A DNA stretch of 64,000 nucleotides from Verrucomicrobiales bacterium (GTDB taxonomy: Bacteria; Verrucomicrobiota; Verrucomicrobiia; Verrucomicrobiales; DEV007). The stretch covers positions 1 to 64,000 of the forward strand of contig JARGNI010000003.1 in NCBI GenBank assembly GCA_029213195.1, read 5' to 3'. Positions 33,204 through 42,875 of the stretch are shown here, piece after piece. The notes under the pieces were generated by a model that saw only the letters and a program-made list of their open reading frames with translations, did not search any database and was not told the origin of the DNA. Each line of letters opens with the position of its first letter. Positions within the stretch are counted from its first letter, which is position 1. The translations under genes were made by a program, and so were the position numbers.

Positions 33204-33336
33204 GTTTGTATCCGGCTCGAAGGTGAGTCGGAAAATTCATTGAGCCGCGATCAGTCCGGTCATCGCGGCTCCAGATGGGGCGGGTAGTGTCGATCCCCTA
33301 CCACGAAATTTCAACTGGGAAATTCAGACTTCCGCG

Positions 33337-34014
33337 CTACTCATCGAGAACCTCTCGACCGTAGAACTTCACCTTCCGCTTGATCTTCTCGCGACCATTC
33401 TGCTCGCGCCAGGCATTGGTATCACGAAGGCTGTAGACACAACCACAATACTCCTGCTGATAAAACTCTTCGATCTTGGAGATCTCGATCATTCGCTGGG
33501 CCCCTCCCTGCTTCCTCCAGTTGTAGGTCCAGTAATGCATTCCCGAATGCCTCGCCGCAGCCCTCTCGCCGCACCCATTGATCTGCTGCATATTCTTCCA
33601 CCGGGAAATCCCCAGGGTGCTCGAAATCAAGTCGAAGCCGTGCTCGGCTGCATAATCGGCGGTCACCTCGAAGCGCATGTCGAAGCACTCGGTGCACCGA
33701 ATTCCGCGCTCGGGCTCGTCTTCCATTCCCTTGGTCCGCTCGAACCAGTCCTTGGCGTTGTAGTCCCAATCGATGAAATCCATCCCAAGTTTCTCGGCAT
33801 AGCGGATGTTCTCCTGCTTGCGGATCTCGTACTCGTCACGCGGATGAATATTGGGATTGTAAAAAAAGATCGTCGTCTCGATATCCGAAGCCGCGAGAGC
33901 GTCCATGACCTCCGCCGCGCAGGGAGCGCAGCACGAGTGCATCAGGATCTTCTTGGAATCATTGGGGGTATCGAGAACGGGACGCTCGAAATTCTCCACC
34001 GAAAATCGAGACAT
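33337..34014 (-). CDS. queH: Epoxyqueuosine reductase QueH
   Basis: A 225-residue protein of the DUF208/QueH family, which reduces epoxyqueuosine to queuosine in tRNA wobble bases. The N-terminal loop [11 protein letters not shown] (C28, C29, C32), the central RCTECFDMR and the late YCGCVYS provide the conserved cysteines that bind an Fe-S cluster and a second metal. [10 protein letters not shown] in the middle is also typical. The start at MSRFSV is chosen because the 15 codons upstream have no family similarity. It is a stand-alone chromosomal gene, 133 bp from the tRNA. Confidence 0.93.
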   Translation of the reverse strand: MSRFSVENFERPVLDTPNDSKKILMHSCCAPCAAEVMDALAASDIETTIFFYNPNIHPRDEYEIRKQENIRYAEKLGMDFIDWDYNAKDWFERTKGMEDEPERGIRCTECFDMRFEVTADYAAEHGFDLISSTLGISRWKNMQQINGCGERAAARHSGMHYWTYNWRKQGGAQRMIEISKIEEFYQQEYCGCVYSLRDTNAWREQNGREKIKRKVKFYGREVLDE

Positions 34015-34071
34015 ATCCTGCTGGCCTCGATCGACCCCATCTTTGCTTCTTCTCCCCATGAAATGCTCTGC

Positions 34072-36507
34072 CTAGTTTCGTGGGTAAAGTAGGAAATCTT
34101 TCCGGCGTTTCAAGAAACGATCGAGATCCTTGTCCCACCCTCGTTTCACTTTTTTGAGAGAGTCTCCATCGAGAATACCGTCCAGGGTCTTCTCGTGACG
34201 AAGGAGAACATCTCCTTTTTCTTTCAGCGTAAAGGTACTGCCATAGAGGTCGTGCAGGGCGACCTTGAGGGCAATTCCAAGATCGACAGCTCGCACGAGA
34301 CTCCGATCGGTCACGAGAAAGCGAACCCCTGCGCAATCCTCTCCGGCATAGACACTCGCATCAGGAGTGAATCGGGTCGGGAGAATGACCAGCCCGGGGA
34401 GATTCTCTTCTCGCAGGCGTGCCGCGAGTCTTCCGTCGTGAATCCAGGGAGCCCCGATGTGCTCGAACGGAGTCGCCGTCCCTCGTCCGACACTGACGTT
34501 GGTGAACTCGATCAACCCAACGCCGGGATAGAGCAAGGCCTGCGTCGGATTCCGGATATTGGGAGACGGATTCACCCAGGGCAGGTTGGTATCGGAAAAA
34601 TGCATTCCAGGATCCCATCCCTCCACGGGGACAACGGTCAGCTCCACATCGACTTTCCGCTCTTTCTGAAACATTCTCGCCAGCTCGCCCACAGTCATGC
34701 CATGGCGGACCGGGATTTCGTGGAAGGCGACGAAGTCATTCCCGGTTCCGGTGCGAATCGGACCGGACACGACGTCTCCCCCGATCGGGTTCACTCGATC
34801 GAGAACGATGAATCGGATCCCTGCTTTCGCGGCAGCATCCATCGCCAGTCCCATGGTCGAAATGTAGGTGTAGAAACGACACCCGATGTCCTGGATATCG
34901 AAAACGAGCGCATCGAGACCCGCCATCTGGGACTCGGTCGGGGCGCGATTCTCCGCCTTGTAGAGACTGTAGACAGGCAGCCCCGTGGCGGCGTCACGCC
35001 CATCGTCGATGCTGTCCATTTCGAGCACACCCCGGATCCCATGCTCGGGAGAAAACAAGGCTTTCAGGTTCACTTCAGGGGCCGAAGCGAGCAGATCGAT
35101 GGTCGAGCGACGATTGCGATTGATCCCGGTCTGGTTCGTGATCAGTCCAATGGTAAACCCACGAAGTGAGGCAAACCGTTCGCTCTCGAGCACGTCGATT
35201 CCGTTCTTTACGATCACTTGATCCCCTCCCGCAGCAATCTGGACGGCTTCCTTCCCTTCGAACAAATCGGAATCGACCTGCGAAAGCGGAATCGTTTCGG
35301 TGTACCCCACCGCTTCTCCTGCCCGAGTTCCGACCGCTATGCGGAGCTTCTTGACGCTTTTTCCTTCTGCGGGATGATTGCGATTCGTCAGGAGAATGAG
35401 AAAGGATTCGGAGGCGGGATCGACCCAGATCGAAGTGCCCGTCCAGCCCGTGTGCCCAAAGCCGGCACGGGGAAACTTTTCTCCCCGCTGATAGGCAAAG
35501 GCCGAACCGATGTCCCACCCAAGACCCCGAGTAGCTCCCAACGAAATCGGGAGGCGGTTTTCCGTCGCGAGAGCGACCGTATCGGGAAGGAGAATTTGCG
35601 ACCCTTCGGTCTCCTTTTCCTTCCTTTTCCCCATCCCGGAAAAACTCTGGAGAAAGGTAGCAATGTCGCCGGCTGTCGAAAAGAGACCCGCATGACCCGC
35701 CACGCCCTGCATTCGCCGAGCTGTGGGATCGTGGACCTCCCCCCGAATCAGCCCGTATTCCTTGATTTCCGTGGTGGGAGCAATCCGAGGGCGCCGAAAG
35801 CGAGGGGGGAGATAACCCGTATCCTTCATCCCGAGGGGATCATAGAAATGATCCTCGACATAGGTATCGAGTCCCATTCCGGAAACCCGTCTCACGATTT
35901 CGCCGAGCAGAATGAAATTGATATCGCTGTAGCGAAAACGAGTTCCCGGGCGCTCGATCAAGCCGATCGTCGCGGCCCGTCGAATGCCTTCGTCGTATCC
36001 CCAGAAATCCCCCTCGCTGAGGTAAATCCCGGGAGGCAATCCACTTTGATGAGTAAGCAGGTGGTGGACCGTAATCTTTTCTCGATCCTCTATCGTGACC
36101 TTGTCATCCTTCGGTTCCGGCCGAACACCCCCTTCGAGAAACTCCGGGAGATACTTCGAGACGGGCGCTCCCAACTCGATCCGCCCCTCCTCGTATAGGA
36201 GCAGGATGGCCGGAGTTGTTGCGAGAACCTTGGTCAAACTGGCCACATCGAAGACCGTGTCGAGGGCCATGGGTTCGGCTGAAGGAGAAACCATTCTCTT
36301 CCCATATGCCTTGTGATAGACCTCTCCCTTCGACTCGAGCCAGACCACGGCTCCAGGAATGACTCCTTCTTCGATCGCGGTCTCGATCTCTCGATCCATC
36401 GCAGCGAGGGCCGAGACCTTCATCCCCGCGAAAGAAGGCACGACCATGGATGCGCAGCCGAGAGTGGCAAGCAACACAAGCAAAAGGGGACGAGAAGAAG
36501 ACTTCAA
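34072..36507 (-). CDS. Serine hydrolase fused to exo-N-acetylmuramidase (NamZ/DUF1343)
   Basis: An 811-residue exported protein of two enzymes. After a signal peptide, residues 30-390 form a beta-lactamase-type serine hydrolase: S90-L-T-K93 (FDVASLTKVL), YSD in place of YxN (RFRYSDINF) and GHTGWTG as the KTG-equivalent. From about residue 420 comes DUF1343, now known as the NamZ exo-beta-N-acetylmuramidase domain (GLITNQTGIN, SPEHGIRG, DIQDIGCRFYTYI, LDRVNPIGGD). It is a plausible peptidoglycan-recycling enzyme. The start is TTG at 36507, needed for the signal peptide; the ATG at 36447 would omit it. Confidence 0.9.
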   Translation of the reverse strand: MKSSSRPLLLVLLATLGCASMVVPSFAGMKVSALAAMDREIETAIEEGVIPGAVVWLESKGEVYHKAYGKRMVSPSAEPMALDTVFDVASLTKVLATTPAILLLYEEGRIELGAPVSKYLPEFLEGGVRPEPKDDKVTIEDREKITVHHLLTHQSGLPPGIYLSEGDFWGYDEGIRRAATIGLIERPGTRFRYSDINFILLGEIVRRVSGMGLDTYVEDHFYDPLGMKDTGYLPPRFRRPRIAPTTEIKEYGLIRGEVHDPTARRMQGVAGHAGLFSTAGDIATFLQSFSGMGKRKEKETEGSQILLPDTVALATENRLPISLGATRGLGWDIGSAFAYQRGEKFPRAGFGHTGWTGTSIWVDPASESFLILLTNRNHPAEGKSVKKLRIAVGTRAGEAVGYTETIPLSQVDSDLFEGKEAVQIAAGGDQVIVKNGIDVLESERFASLRGFTIGLITNQTGINRNRRSTIDLLASAPEVNLKALFSPEHGIRGVLEMDSIDDGRDAATGLPVYSLYKAENRAPTESQMAGLDALVFDIQDIGCRFYTYISTMGLAMDAAAKAGIRFIVLDRVNPIGGDVVSGPIRTGTGNDFVAFHEIPVRHGMTVGELARMFQKERKVDVELTVVPVEGWDPGMHFSDTNLPWVNPSPNIRNPTQALLYPGVGLIEFTNVSVGRGTATPFEHIGAPWIHDGRLAARLREENLPGLVILPTRFTPDASVYAGEDCAGVRFLVTDRSLVRAVDLGIALKVALHDLYGSTFTLKEKGDVLLRHEKTLDGILDGDSLKKVKRGWDKDLDRFLKRRKDFLLYPRN

Positions 36508-36684
36508 AACGCGAAGGAAGAAACGATACGCCCTGGAATCTGAAAACTTCCGAGGCGGCTCTGATTTTTCTCACCGTGCCGTAATTCAGACGTGGATTCA
36601 ATCACGCAAACAGTCGCTTTCGCGGAGCGAGACCCTCCGGGGTTCCAGTTGACCGCCCCCCTCTCGCCCCATACATTCGCCGCA

Positions 36685-37248
36685 ATGCTCCTCGTGATCG
36701 ACAACTACGATTCCTTCACCTACAACCTCGTCCAATATTTCGGGGAACTGGGTGCCGAGATGGAAGTGTATCGCAACGACAAGATCTCCATCGACGAAAT
36801 TCGCGAGAAAGGTCCGGAAAGGATTTGTGTCTCCCCCGGTCCCTGCACCCCGGACGACGCCGGGATCAGCTGCGATGTGATTCGCGAGTTTGCGGGAGAA
36901 CTTCCGCTCTTCGGCGTCTGCCTCGGACACCAGAGCATCGGCCAGGTTTTCGGGGGCGACGTGATTCGGGCCGACCGTCTCATGCACGGAAAAACCTCTC
37001 CGGTTTTTCACCATGGCGAAGGCCTGTTCCAGGGACTTCCCTCCCCTTTCGAAGCGACGAGATATCATTCTCTCATCGTCAAGCGAGAGACCCTGCCCGA
37101 CAGCCTCGAGATCACCGCGGAAACCGAGGAAGGCGAAATCATGGGCCTGCGACACAAGGAATATCCGATCCACGGTGTCCAGTTCCATCCTGAATCAATC
37201 CTCACGGCGGAGGGGAAAAAAATTCTCCAGAACTTCCTCGATCTCTAG
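36685..37248 (+). CDS. pabA: Aminodeoxychorismate/anthranilate synthase glutaminase subunit
   Basis: A 187-residue class I glutamine amidotransferase. Motifs: [14 protein letters not shown] at the N-terminus, [12 protein letters not shown], the nucleophile C79 in [12 protein letters not shown], and H168/E170 in [10 protein letters not shown]. It supplies ammonia to chorismate-using synthases for folate or tryptophan. PabA and TrpG cannot be separated by sequence, and the partner subunit is not in the window. The start at 36685 is at [10 protein letters not shown]. It ends in an overlapping CTAG with the convergent membrane-protein gene. Confidence 0.9.
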   Translation: MLLVIDNYDSFTYNLVQYFGELGAEMEVYRNDKISIDEIREKGPERICVSPGPCTPDDAGISCDVIREFAGELPLFGVCLGHQSIGQVFGGDVIRADRLMHGKTSPVFHHGEGLFQGLPSPFEATRYHSLIVKRETLPDSLEITAETEEGEIMGLRHKEYPIHGVQFHPESILTAEGKKILQNFLDL

Positions 37249-37733
37249 GTCGCTCGCGGAGGATGACTCCGCTGTCGCCTTTCAAGGATCCACTTCGCTG
37301 CAATGGCGAGGCAGAGGATGACCCCGAGCGCAACAACCGGACCGTCTCCAAAAACGATCGCCCCGTTGAGAATAAAAAAGAAGACGAGACCTTCGGTGAC
37401 ATAGCGAGTCCCACCGATGCGGTCATTCCATCGCTTCGAGAAATCCCAGATCAACCAGGCGCCAAAAAGGAAATTGAGCAGAAGGCCGACTCCGGTTTTC
37501 ACTCCCGTCGCGGCAGCGGTGTCGAGCGCGGTTTTCTCCCACGCGACGGTGTGGCTCCACTCGTAGAAGATCTCGTAGGCGAGGACGATGTGGATCGCAT
37601 AGAAAATCAACCCGAACAGCCACGGTGCCCGGGATCGGAACACCGAGGTCGAGCTCCTGCGCCCTTCGACGATCCCCCAGGTCCAGGCCGCCATCGCGAT
37701 CCAGATGGACGCCCGCGTGAACCATTCTCCCAT
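37245..37733 (-). CDS. Membrane protein with four to five helices
   Basis: A 162-residue hydrophobic protein with helices at about 8-24, 37-55, 77-95, 110-125 and 130-148. No family recognised. The conserved-looking [15 protein letters not shown] segment, with His and Glu inside the membrane, is notable and could bind a cofactor or metal. Its stop overlaps the pabA stop by three bases. Confidence 0.65.
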   Translation of the reverse strand: MGEWFTRASIWIAMAAWTWGIVEGRRSSTSVFRSRAPWLFGLIFYAIHIVLAYEIFYEWSHTVAWEKTALDTAAATGVKTGVGLLLNFLFGAWLIWDFSKRWNDRIGGTRYVTEGLVFFFILNGAIVFGDGPVVALGVILCLAIAAKWILERRQRSHPPRAT

Positions 37734-37751
37734 CAGAGTCGCCGGACTGCT

Positions 37752-38903
37752 CTATTTCGTGGGATTCTCATACCACGCGACATTCCCCGTGGCACGCCCC
37801 GCATTGAGTAGATCGAGGTCTCCGTCTCCGTCCATATCAACGGAGCGAAGATCGTAGGATTGCTGAGCTTCATCGAGCACGTGGATCGTGAAATTCCCCT
37901 TTCCATCATTCTCATACCAGGCGACCCGCTCGCTCTCGAAACCACAGGTCGCGCCATCGAGGTCGCCATCGTTATCCAGATCGGCGAGCACGAGACTGTG
38001 CGGCGACTTGATCTCGGGATCGATCTCGCGAGGATTCCAGTCGGGAGCTTCGAACCAGAGCACCCCGGCGCTGTGGCCACGCGAGGCGAGAAAGTCAGGT
38101 TTCCCGTCCCCATTCAAATCTCCCGGAAGAATGTTCGTCGCCGCGAGCTGATTCTCCGAGATAATCGTTTTCTCCCACGGCTCGGTCACCTCGTCCTTAC
38201 CGGGATTCTTCCAGTAGGCAAACCAGTTGCCATCGGCAAAGGGTTTCCCCTTGGCTCCGACCGCAATCTCTCCCCACCCGTCTCCATCGATGTCACCAAA
38301 TCCGAAGTAGTGACTGCCACCCCGCGCATTTCGATCGGCGAAAACGTGACGGTCCCAGCGATCGGCTTCCTTCCATTTTTTCGGCACGCTGAACCAGGCG
38401 ATCGAGTCACCGAGAACCCCCTCGGGTTCGAAATTGTTGATGATCACATCGAGCTTTCCATCGTTGTCCACGTCCGCCTTGAGGATGCAATGGATCCCTC
38501 GAATGTCGTGGTCGATGATTCGAGCGGCCCAGGCCCCTCCGCCATTTCCGGAAAGTTGGCCTCCCGGGTTCTCCAGCCAGAACGGTTTGTCGAAAGCCTG
38601 CGTACCGATCCAATCGGGATCGCCGTCTCCGTCCACGTCGAAGGTCTCGCTGTGAATACAGGTCGCGTTCATTTTCGGAAAGCGATGGAGAACGACCTCT
38701 TTCCAGTCCGGAGCGAAGAAGAGACTGATTTTTCCCGGGTAGCTGGCGATAACATCGACATCGCCGTCCCCATCGTAGTCCGCGGCCACTGCCGTCAGGT
38801 TCCGTCCCGCATCCATCACGGTGTGTTTTTTCCAAGTCTCCGCAGTCGCGGAAACGAGCGGGGAAAACAGGAGGAGGAGGGAAAGGGACACGATAATCTT
38901 CAT
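37752..38903 (-). CDS. Secreted FG-GAP/VCBS-repeat protein
   Basis: A 383-residue exported protein with a signal peptide (1-22, ending SATA) and several VCBS/FG-GAP blades, recognised by repeating D-x-D-G-D-x-D motifs: AADYDGDGDVDVIAS, FDVDGDGDPDWIG, ADVDNDGKLDVII, GDIDGDGWGEIAV, GDLNGDGKPDFLA, ADLDNDGDLDGAT, SVDMDGDGDLDLLN. These form a calcium-binding beta propeller, used for adhesion or carbohydrate contact. The ORF runs another 325 codons upstream, but that part is antisense to the TraB gene; the Met at 38903 is the start. Confidence 0.88.
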   Translation of the reverse strand: MKIIVSLSLLLLFSPLVSATAETWKKHTVMDAGRNLTAVAADYDGDGDVDVIASYPGKISLFFAPDWKEVVLHRFPKMNATCIHSETFDVDGDGDPDWIGTQAFDKPFWLENPGGQLSGNGGGAWAARIIDHDIRGIHCILKADVDNDGKLDVIINNFEPEGVLGDSIAWFSVPKKWKEADRWDRHVFADRNARGGSHYFGFGDIDGDGWGEIAVGAKGKPFADGNWFAYWKNPGKDEVTEPWEKTIISENQLAATNILPGDLNGDGKPDFLASRGHSAGVLWFEAPDWNPREIDPEIKSPHSLVLADLDNDGDLDGATCGFESERVAWYENDGKGNFTIHVLDEAQQSYDLRSVDMDGDGDLDLLNAGRATGNVAWYENPTK

Positions 38904-38996
38904 TTCTTGGTAGCGGAATGCTTGAGGTTCGGGTTCTATCAAAGCATGCTCGCGTCGAACTGTCATCGCTCGACTGGGGCGAGATCCCGCCTTCCC

Positions 38997-39896
38997 ATGA
39001 GAATCGCCCCCCTTATCCTTTCCCCACTCTTCCTGCTCACCCTGGGTTTTTCCAAGGATGTCGCCAAACCCGAAACGGGTAAGACGGCGGTCCAGATGGC
39101 TCCCATCTGGAAGCTCTCGGACGAAGACTCCACGGTTTACCTCGCAGGGTCGGTTCATCTTCTTCGTGAGAAAGACATGCCGATTCCCGAAGCCTTCGAT
39201 CGCATCTACGAGAAGTGCGACGAGCTGGTCTTCGAGATCGACCTGGCGGAAATGATGGACCCAGCAACGGCGGTGAAGATCCGTGCGGCAGGCTCCCTTC
39301 CTGAAGGCGAAACCCTCGCCGATCGATTGGCTCCGGAAACCATCGCGGGCATCCGAAAGTATCTCGCGGACCAGAACCTGCCGGAAAATGCCTTCGACGG
39401 ACTCACCCCGGGCATGATCTACATCAGCCTGGGTTCGATGGAAGCGATGCGGCAGGGGGCTCGTCCCGACCTGGGACTCGAGACCGTCTACTACCGCAAG
39501 AGCACGAATGACAACAAACCCAGTCGCGGCCTCGAAACCGTCGAGTTTCAAATCACCCGCTTCGACGAGATCGATCCCAAGACGGTCGAATCGCTGATTG
39601 TCGACACGCTCGAAGAAGTCGATGAAGCTCTCGATGAAATCATCGACGCCTGGAAAAGTGGAGATGAAGAAAAAATCTCCACCCTCATCGTCGACCGGCT
39701 CGCCGATACCCCGGAAGTCAAAAAGGTGCTCCTCGATGACCGCAACAAGAACTGGATCCCCGAGATCGAGAAAGCTCTTGCAGGCGACAAGAATGTTCTC
39801 TTCATCGTGGGCGCAGCTCACCTCGCCGGCGAGGGTAGTGTCGTTGACTTCCTCCGCAAGAAGGAATACGAAGTCCAACAGGTAAGAGCCAAGTAA
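38997..39896 (+). CDS. TraB/GumN family protein
   Basis: A 299-residue protein with an N-terminal signal peptide. It has the TraB/GumN pattern: WKLSDEDSTVYLAGSVHLLR near the N-terminus, GLETVEFQITRFDEI in the middle and NVLFIVGAAHLAGEGSVVDFLRK at the C-terminus, with two GxxH-type motifs thought to bind metal in this family (putative metalloprotease, Tiki relatives). The in-frame ORF extends far upstream opposite the VCBS gene; only the part from 38997 looks coding. Confidence 0.88.
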   Translation: MRIAPLILSPLFLLTLGFSKDVAKPETGKTAVQMAPIWKLSDEDSTVYLAGSVHLLREKDMPIPEAFDRIYEKCDELVFEIDLAEMMDPATAVKIRAAGSLPEGETLADRLAPETIAGIRKYLADQNLPENAFDGLTPGMIYISLGSMEAMRQGARPDLGLETVYYRKSTNDNKPSRGLETVEFQITRFDEIDPKTVESLIVDTLEEVDEALDEIIDAWKSGDEEKISTLIVDRLADTPEVKKVLLDDRNKNWIPEIEKALAGDKNVLFIVGAAHLAGEGSVVDFLRKKEYEVQQVRAK

Positions 39897-39925
39897 CTTA
39901 TCGGCTTCAACTCCACCCTCTCCTC

Positions 39926-40183
39926 ATGGCCAACCATCCTCCGATCACTCTCTACAACAAGCCAGGCTGCCCCTGGTGCGTCGATGCAATCGCCTATCTC
40001 AAGCGACTTGGGTTCACCTTCGAAATCGTGGACGTCCGCGCCGATCCGAACGCCTTTCGCGAGATGCAGGAACTCTCGGGTCAGACCTGCGCTCCCACCA
40101 TGACCGTCGGGGATCTCGTCCTCGCCGACTTCGACACGGATGAGTTGCAGACCTTCCTCGACGAGCACGGGATCACCGCTTGA
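39926..40183 (+). CDS. Glutaredoxin
   Basis: An 85-residue thioredoxin-fold protein with active-site C15-P-W-C18 (NKPGCPWCVDA), a TVGD..L loop (CAPTMTVGDLVLADF) and typical length. CPWC is less common than CPYC in glutaredoxins but known. It starts 29 bp after the TraB gene and is probably co-transcribed. It would reduce disulfides with glutathione or another thiol in the cytoplasm. Confidence 0.9.
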   Translation: MANHPPITLYNKPGCPWCVDAIAYLKRLGFTFEIVDVRADPNAFREMQELSGQTCAPTMTVGDLVLADFDTDELQTFLDEHGITA

Positions 40184-40220
40184 GGTTGGCGCCAAAGTCG
40201 AAAGAAGACCTGCCGGGCTC

Positions 40221-40238
40221 CGGAAAATAATTTCCGGC
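40221..40238. terminator. Hairpin CCGGAAAATAATTTCCGG between convergent genes
   Basis: CCGGAAA and TTTCCGG pair around a 4-nt loop, in the 126-bp gap between glutaredoxin and the TPR gene. It is a plausible bidirectional terminator, though no long T-run follows on either strand. Confidence 0.45.
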
Positions 40239-40309
40239 AACAATTGGTGCTCGGTCAGGTCACCTTTTTCCTCTAGGACGGGGAACGTCGGATCTCTACC
40301 GACCGCCTT

Positions 40310-42664
40310 CTACCGCATACCGATCGCGGAAAGTCCGGCTTCGGCCTCCTTGAGAAATTCTTCGATTGCCGCGTCTCGAGGGATTCCGAGATGGAGCGCT
40401 TCGAAGTAGTGCTTCTCGGCTGCCTTGGGATCGGGGTTGTCCTTCGTGGCATGAAGGACCGCAAGATTGAAGTGGGCATCGCCATATTTCGGATCGATCG
40501 ACACGGCATTGGTGAAGGCCCGCTCGGCACGGGACACCCACCCCTTTTGCGTCGAGATCACGCCGACAGAGTTGTGAGCCTTGGCATTCTGCGGATCATG
40601 CGTAATTCCCTCTTCCAGCTTCGCGAGTGCATCGTCGAGCTTTCCCTGGAGGAAATAAACCCGACCGAGCAGGTAATGAGCGAGACCTGACTCGCTGTCG
40701 ATCGCGAGGGCTTTCTCGAGGTAATACTCTGCTTCGGAGTAGTTCTTCAATGAAGTCTTCAAGACCCCGAGATTGCAGAGGCAGGAAACGCTCTTTGGGC
40801 GGAAGCGCAGATACTCGAGAAAACCGGCTTCGGCTTCACTGAGTCGGCCTTCCTGGAAATCGAGTCGAGCGGATTTATCAATCTGGGCAAGTTCCACGGA
40901 AACCTTCTGATTGCGGATCACTCCATCGGCAGCAGGCGGACCCGCAGCCGGGGCAATCAGCGTATCCGAAACGCTTTCTCCATTCGAAACCACCTCGGGA
41001 GCGTTCGGCACGGGAGCGGGTGGCCCCATCTCCGTGGAGGGACTGGCGGTCGCCGCCTCGACAATCTCCTGGAACTGGGGAGACTTGAAGAGCTTCTTCT
41101 CTTCCTCCGTCAACTGAGACCCGGTTGCCATATCTTCGACGAGACCCAGCAAAGTCTCGGATCGTGCGCCCACCTTGTCGAGCTGGCTCAGGAGAAGCTC
41201 CTTGGCCTGCTTCATCTGCGCCTGCCGTCGGAGTTGCTTCAATACGATCGATCGCAGCAACTCGTTTTCCTGGCGCTCCATCGGGGAAGCCGTTTCCAAA
41301 GCAGCCTTCTCCTCGGCACTGAGACCGTCGGAAAGAAGCTCCAGTTTTCTCAGAGAAGACTCGATCTCCTGCTGGTGACGAAGATTCTCCGAAAGCAGGC
41401 GATCGCGCTCGATCTTCACCTTCGTGATCTCGGATTTGAGCAGGGCGATGTCCTCATCCTTGGACTTGTTCAGCTCCGAAAGACTGCTGGCCAGTTGCTC
41501 GGCTCGATCGAGCTGCTCGGAAAGCTGTTGGTTGCGCTGCATGAGCTCCTTGAGAGCCCGGCCTCCGTTTCCTTCTCCGCGAACGATCTCGGCTAGATTG
41601 TCCCGCTCTTTCTCCAACTCCGCGACACGATCTCGAAGTTTCTTCATCTCGTTCTGGGAATGAGAGAGCGCGGCAACCAGCTGCTCGTTCTGGTCGGTCA
41701 CCTCCTGGAGTTGGTCGGTCGCGTCGCGGAGGAGCGATTTCAATTGGTCGATTCTCTTCTGAGCTTCCAATCCGACCCCGTTTCGCTCCTCGTTTCGAAT
41801 CTGGCGAAGCAACTCTTCCCGGCTCGCCCGGGTCTTCGCGAGTTCGGCCTCCATATCGTCGAGCTTTCTCTCACGGGAAGCGAGTTCGCGACGAAGCTTC
41901 TGGTTCTCGTCGTTGAGCCAGTTGATCAAAGAATCTTTCCTCGAAAGATCTTCATGAAGAGAATTGGCGATCGCCCCAACACTGGGGGCACGCTGGGTTT
42001 CCACACGAGGCATTCCTGTTGTCTGGGTGACCCGGGGCAAAGCCTGGCTCGAACCTTCATTCCAGCTTGGAAGGGCAAACTCGGTGTCTTCGGAGATGAC
42101 TTCCATGTCCCGGGAACGTGCGCCATAGGATGATGCAACAGGAGGTGGAGTCGCAGGATTGGATCCCTGGCTGGGATAGGGGTTGCCTCCCTGAGCGTAG
42201 CCGGGATTGCTCGGGACCGCTGTCGCCGGCGGAATCTGAGTAGGCACTCCCTGGGGCGGCACCGCTTGGGGTGAACCTCCATTCGGAGGAAAGCCTGGTG
42301 GTGGAACCGCAGGGGTCGCGGGCTGATTTCGATTCGCACGCATGACCTGCTTCAGCTCATCACGCTTTTCCGCAATGAGATGTCTCCGCTCACGGACGAT
42401 TTCCGGTTGGAATTCCGGGAAAGCCTGGGCCAGGTGGTTGTAGAGGGGTTGCGCTTCCGTGAGCTTGTTGAGAGCCCCAAGATACTGCTTCTGCTCCTCC
42501 AATTCTTCCGCTGCCTGGACAAGAAGAAAGCCGCGATACCAGATATCGGACGGGTCGAGCCCCTCCTGTGACTTGAGAGGCGAGCCCACGAAAACGGACA
42601 CGGAAGCTGCCAACATGGCAAGCCATCCGAGTCGTCTTCTTTCAAAGGCGCGCCGAAAACTCAT
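40310..42664 (-). CDS. Exported coiled-coil TPR protein
   Basis: A 784-residue protein. A long signal-like N-terminus (about 1-33) precedes a short helical region with TPR character (35-85), a Pro/Gly/Gln-rich linker (115-200), a long coiled coil (about 230-480, LINWLNDENQKLRRELASRE and onward), and C-terminal TPR repeats (about 620-784: SVSCLCNLGVLKTSLKNYSE, SGLAHYLLGRVYFLQGKLDD, AKAHNSVGVISTQKGWVSRA, GDAHFNLAVLHATKDNPDPK). It is probably a periplasmic or envelope scaffold. No enzymatic domain seen. Monocistronic by spacing. Confidence 0.8.
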   Translation of the reverse strand: MSFRRAFERRRLGWLAMLAASVSVFVGSPLKSQEGLDPSDIWYRGFLLVQAAEELEEQKQYLGALNKLTEAQPLYNHLAQAFPEFQPEIVRERRHLIAEKRDELKQVMRANRNQPATPAVPPPGFPPNGGSPQAVPPQGVPTQIPPATAVPSNPGYAQGGNPYPSQGSNPATPPPVASSYGARSRDMEVISEDTEFALPSWNEGSSQALPRVTQTTGMPRVETQRAPSVGAIANSLHEDLSRKDSLINWLNDENQKLRRELASRERKLDDMEAELAKTRASREELLRQIRNEERNGVGLEAQKRIDQLKSLLRDATDQLQEVTDQNEQLVAALSHSQNEMKKLRDRVAELEKERDNLAEIVRGEGNGGRALKELMQRNQQLSEQLDRAEQLASSLSELNKSKDEDIALLKSEITKVKIERDRLLSENLRHQQEIESSLRKLELLSDGLSAEEKAALETASPMERQENELLRSIVLKQLRRQAQMKQAKELLLSQLDKVGARSETLLGLVEDMATGSQLTEEEKKLFKSPQFQEIVEAATASPSTEMGPPAPVPNAPEVVSNGESVSDTLIAPAAGPPAADGVIRNQKVSVELAQIDKSARLDFQEGRLSEAEAGFLEYLRFRPKSVSCLCNLGVLKTSLKNYSEAEYYLEKALAIDSESGLAHYLLGRVYFLQGKLDDALAKLEEGITHDPQNAKAHNSVGVISTQKGWVSRAERAFTNAVSIDPKYGDAHFNLAVLHATKDNPDPKAAEKHYFEALHLGIPRDAAIEEFLKEAEAGLSAIGMR

Positions 42665-42739
42665 GTAACTGTCTACTGCTGCGTTGGGTTATGGAGGGAT
42701 CCCGGTGAACCATGCAATGCAATCCCTTGCTCGCCAAGT

Positions 42740-42759
42740 GGAAAAATCTCGGTTTTTCC
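42740..42759 (-). terminator. Weak hairpin downstream of the VTT-domain gene
   Basis: GGAAAAA (42740-42746) can pair with TTTTTCC (42753-42759). It is 117 bp downstream of the VTT gene on the minus strand; the stem is AT-rich and termination is uncertain. The rest of the gap 42665-42875 shows nothing else. Confidence 0.3.
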
Positions 42760-42875
42760 TCGCGCTTTTGCGACTTGCATCCCTTCGTTCCCTTCCATTT
42801 CACTCCTTCCTCGTCCCACGAGCGAGGTTTTGTATCAGAATAGGAAGATTTTTGCACCTCTTTTTTGAAAGGTTC

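Noticed and set aside
37860-38996. Long rightward ORF in frame with the TraB gene
   Set aside because: Antisense to the VCBS-repeat gene, whose calcium-binding repeats are unmistakable; TraB coding begins at 38997.
38904-39878. Leftward in-frame extension of the VCBS gene
   Set aside because: Antisense to TraB and before the obvious signal peptide at 38903.
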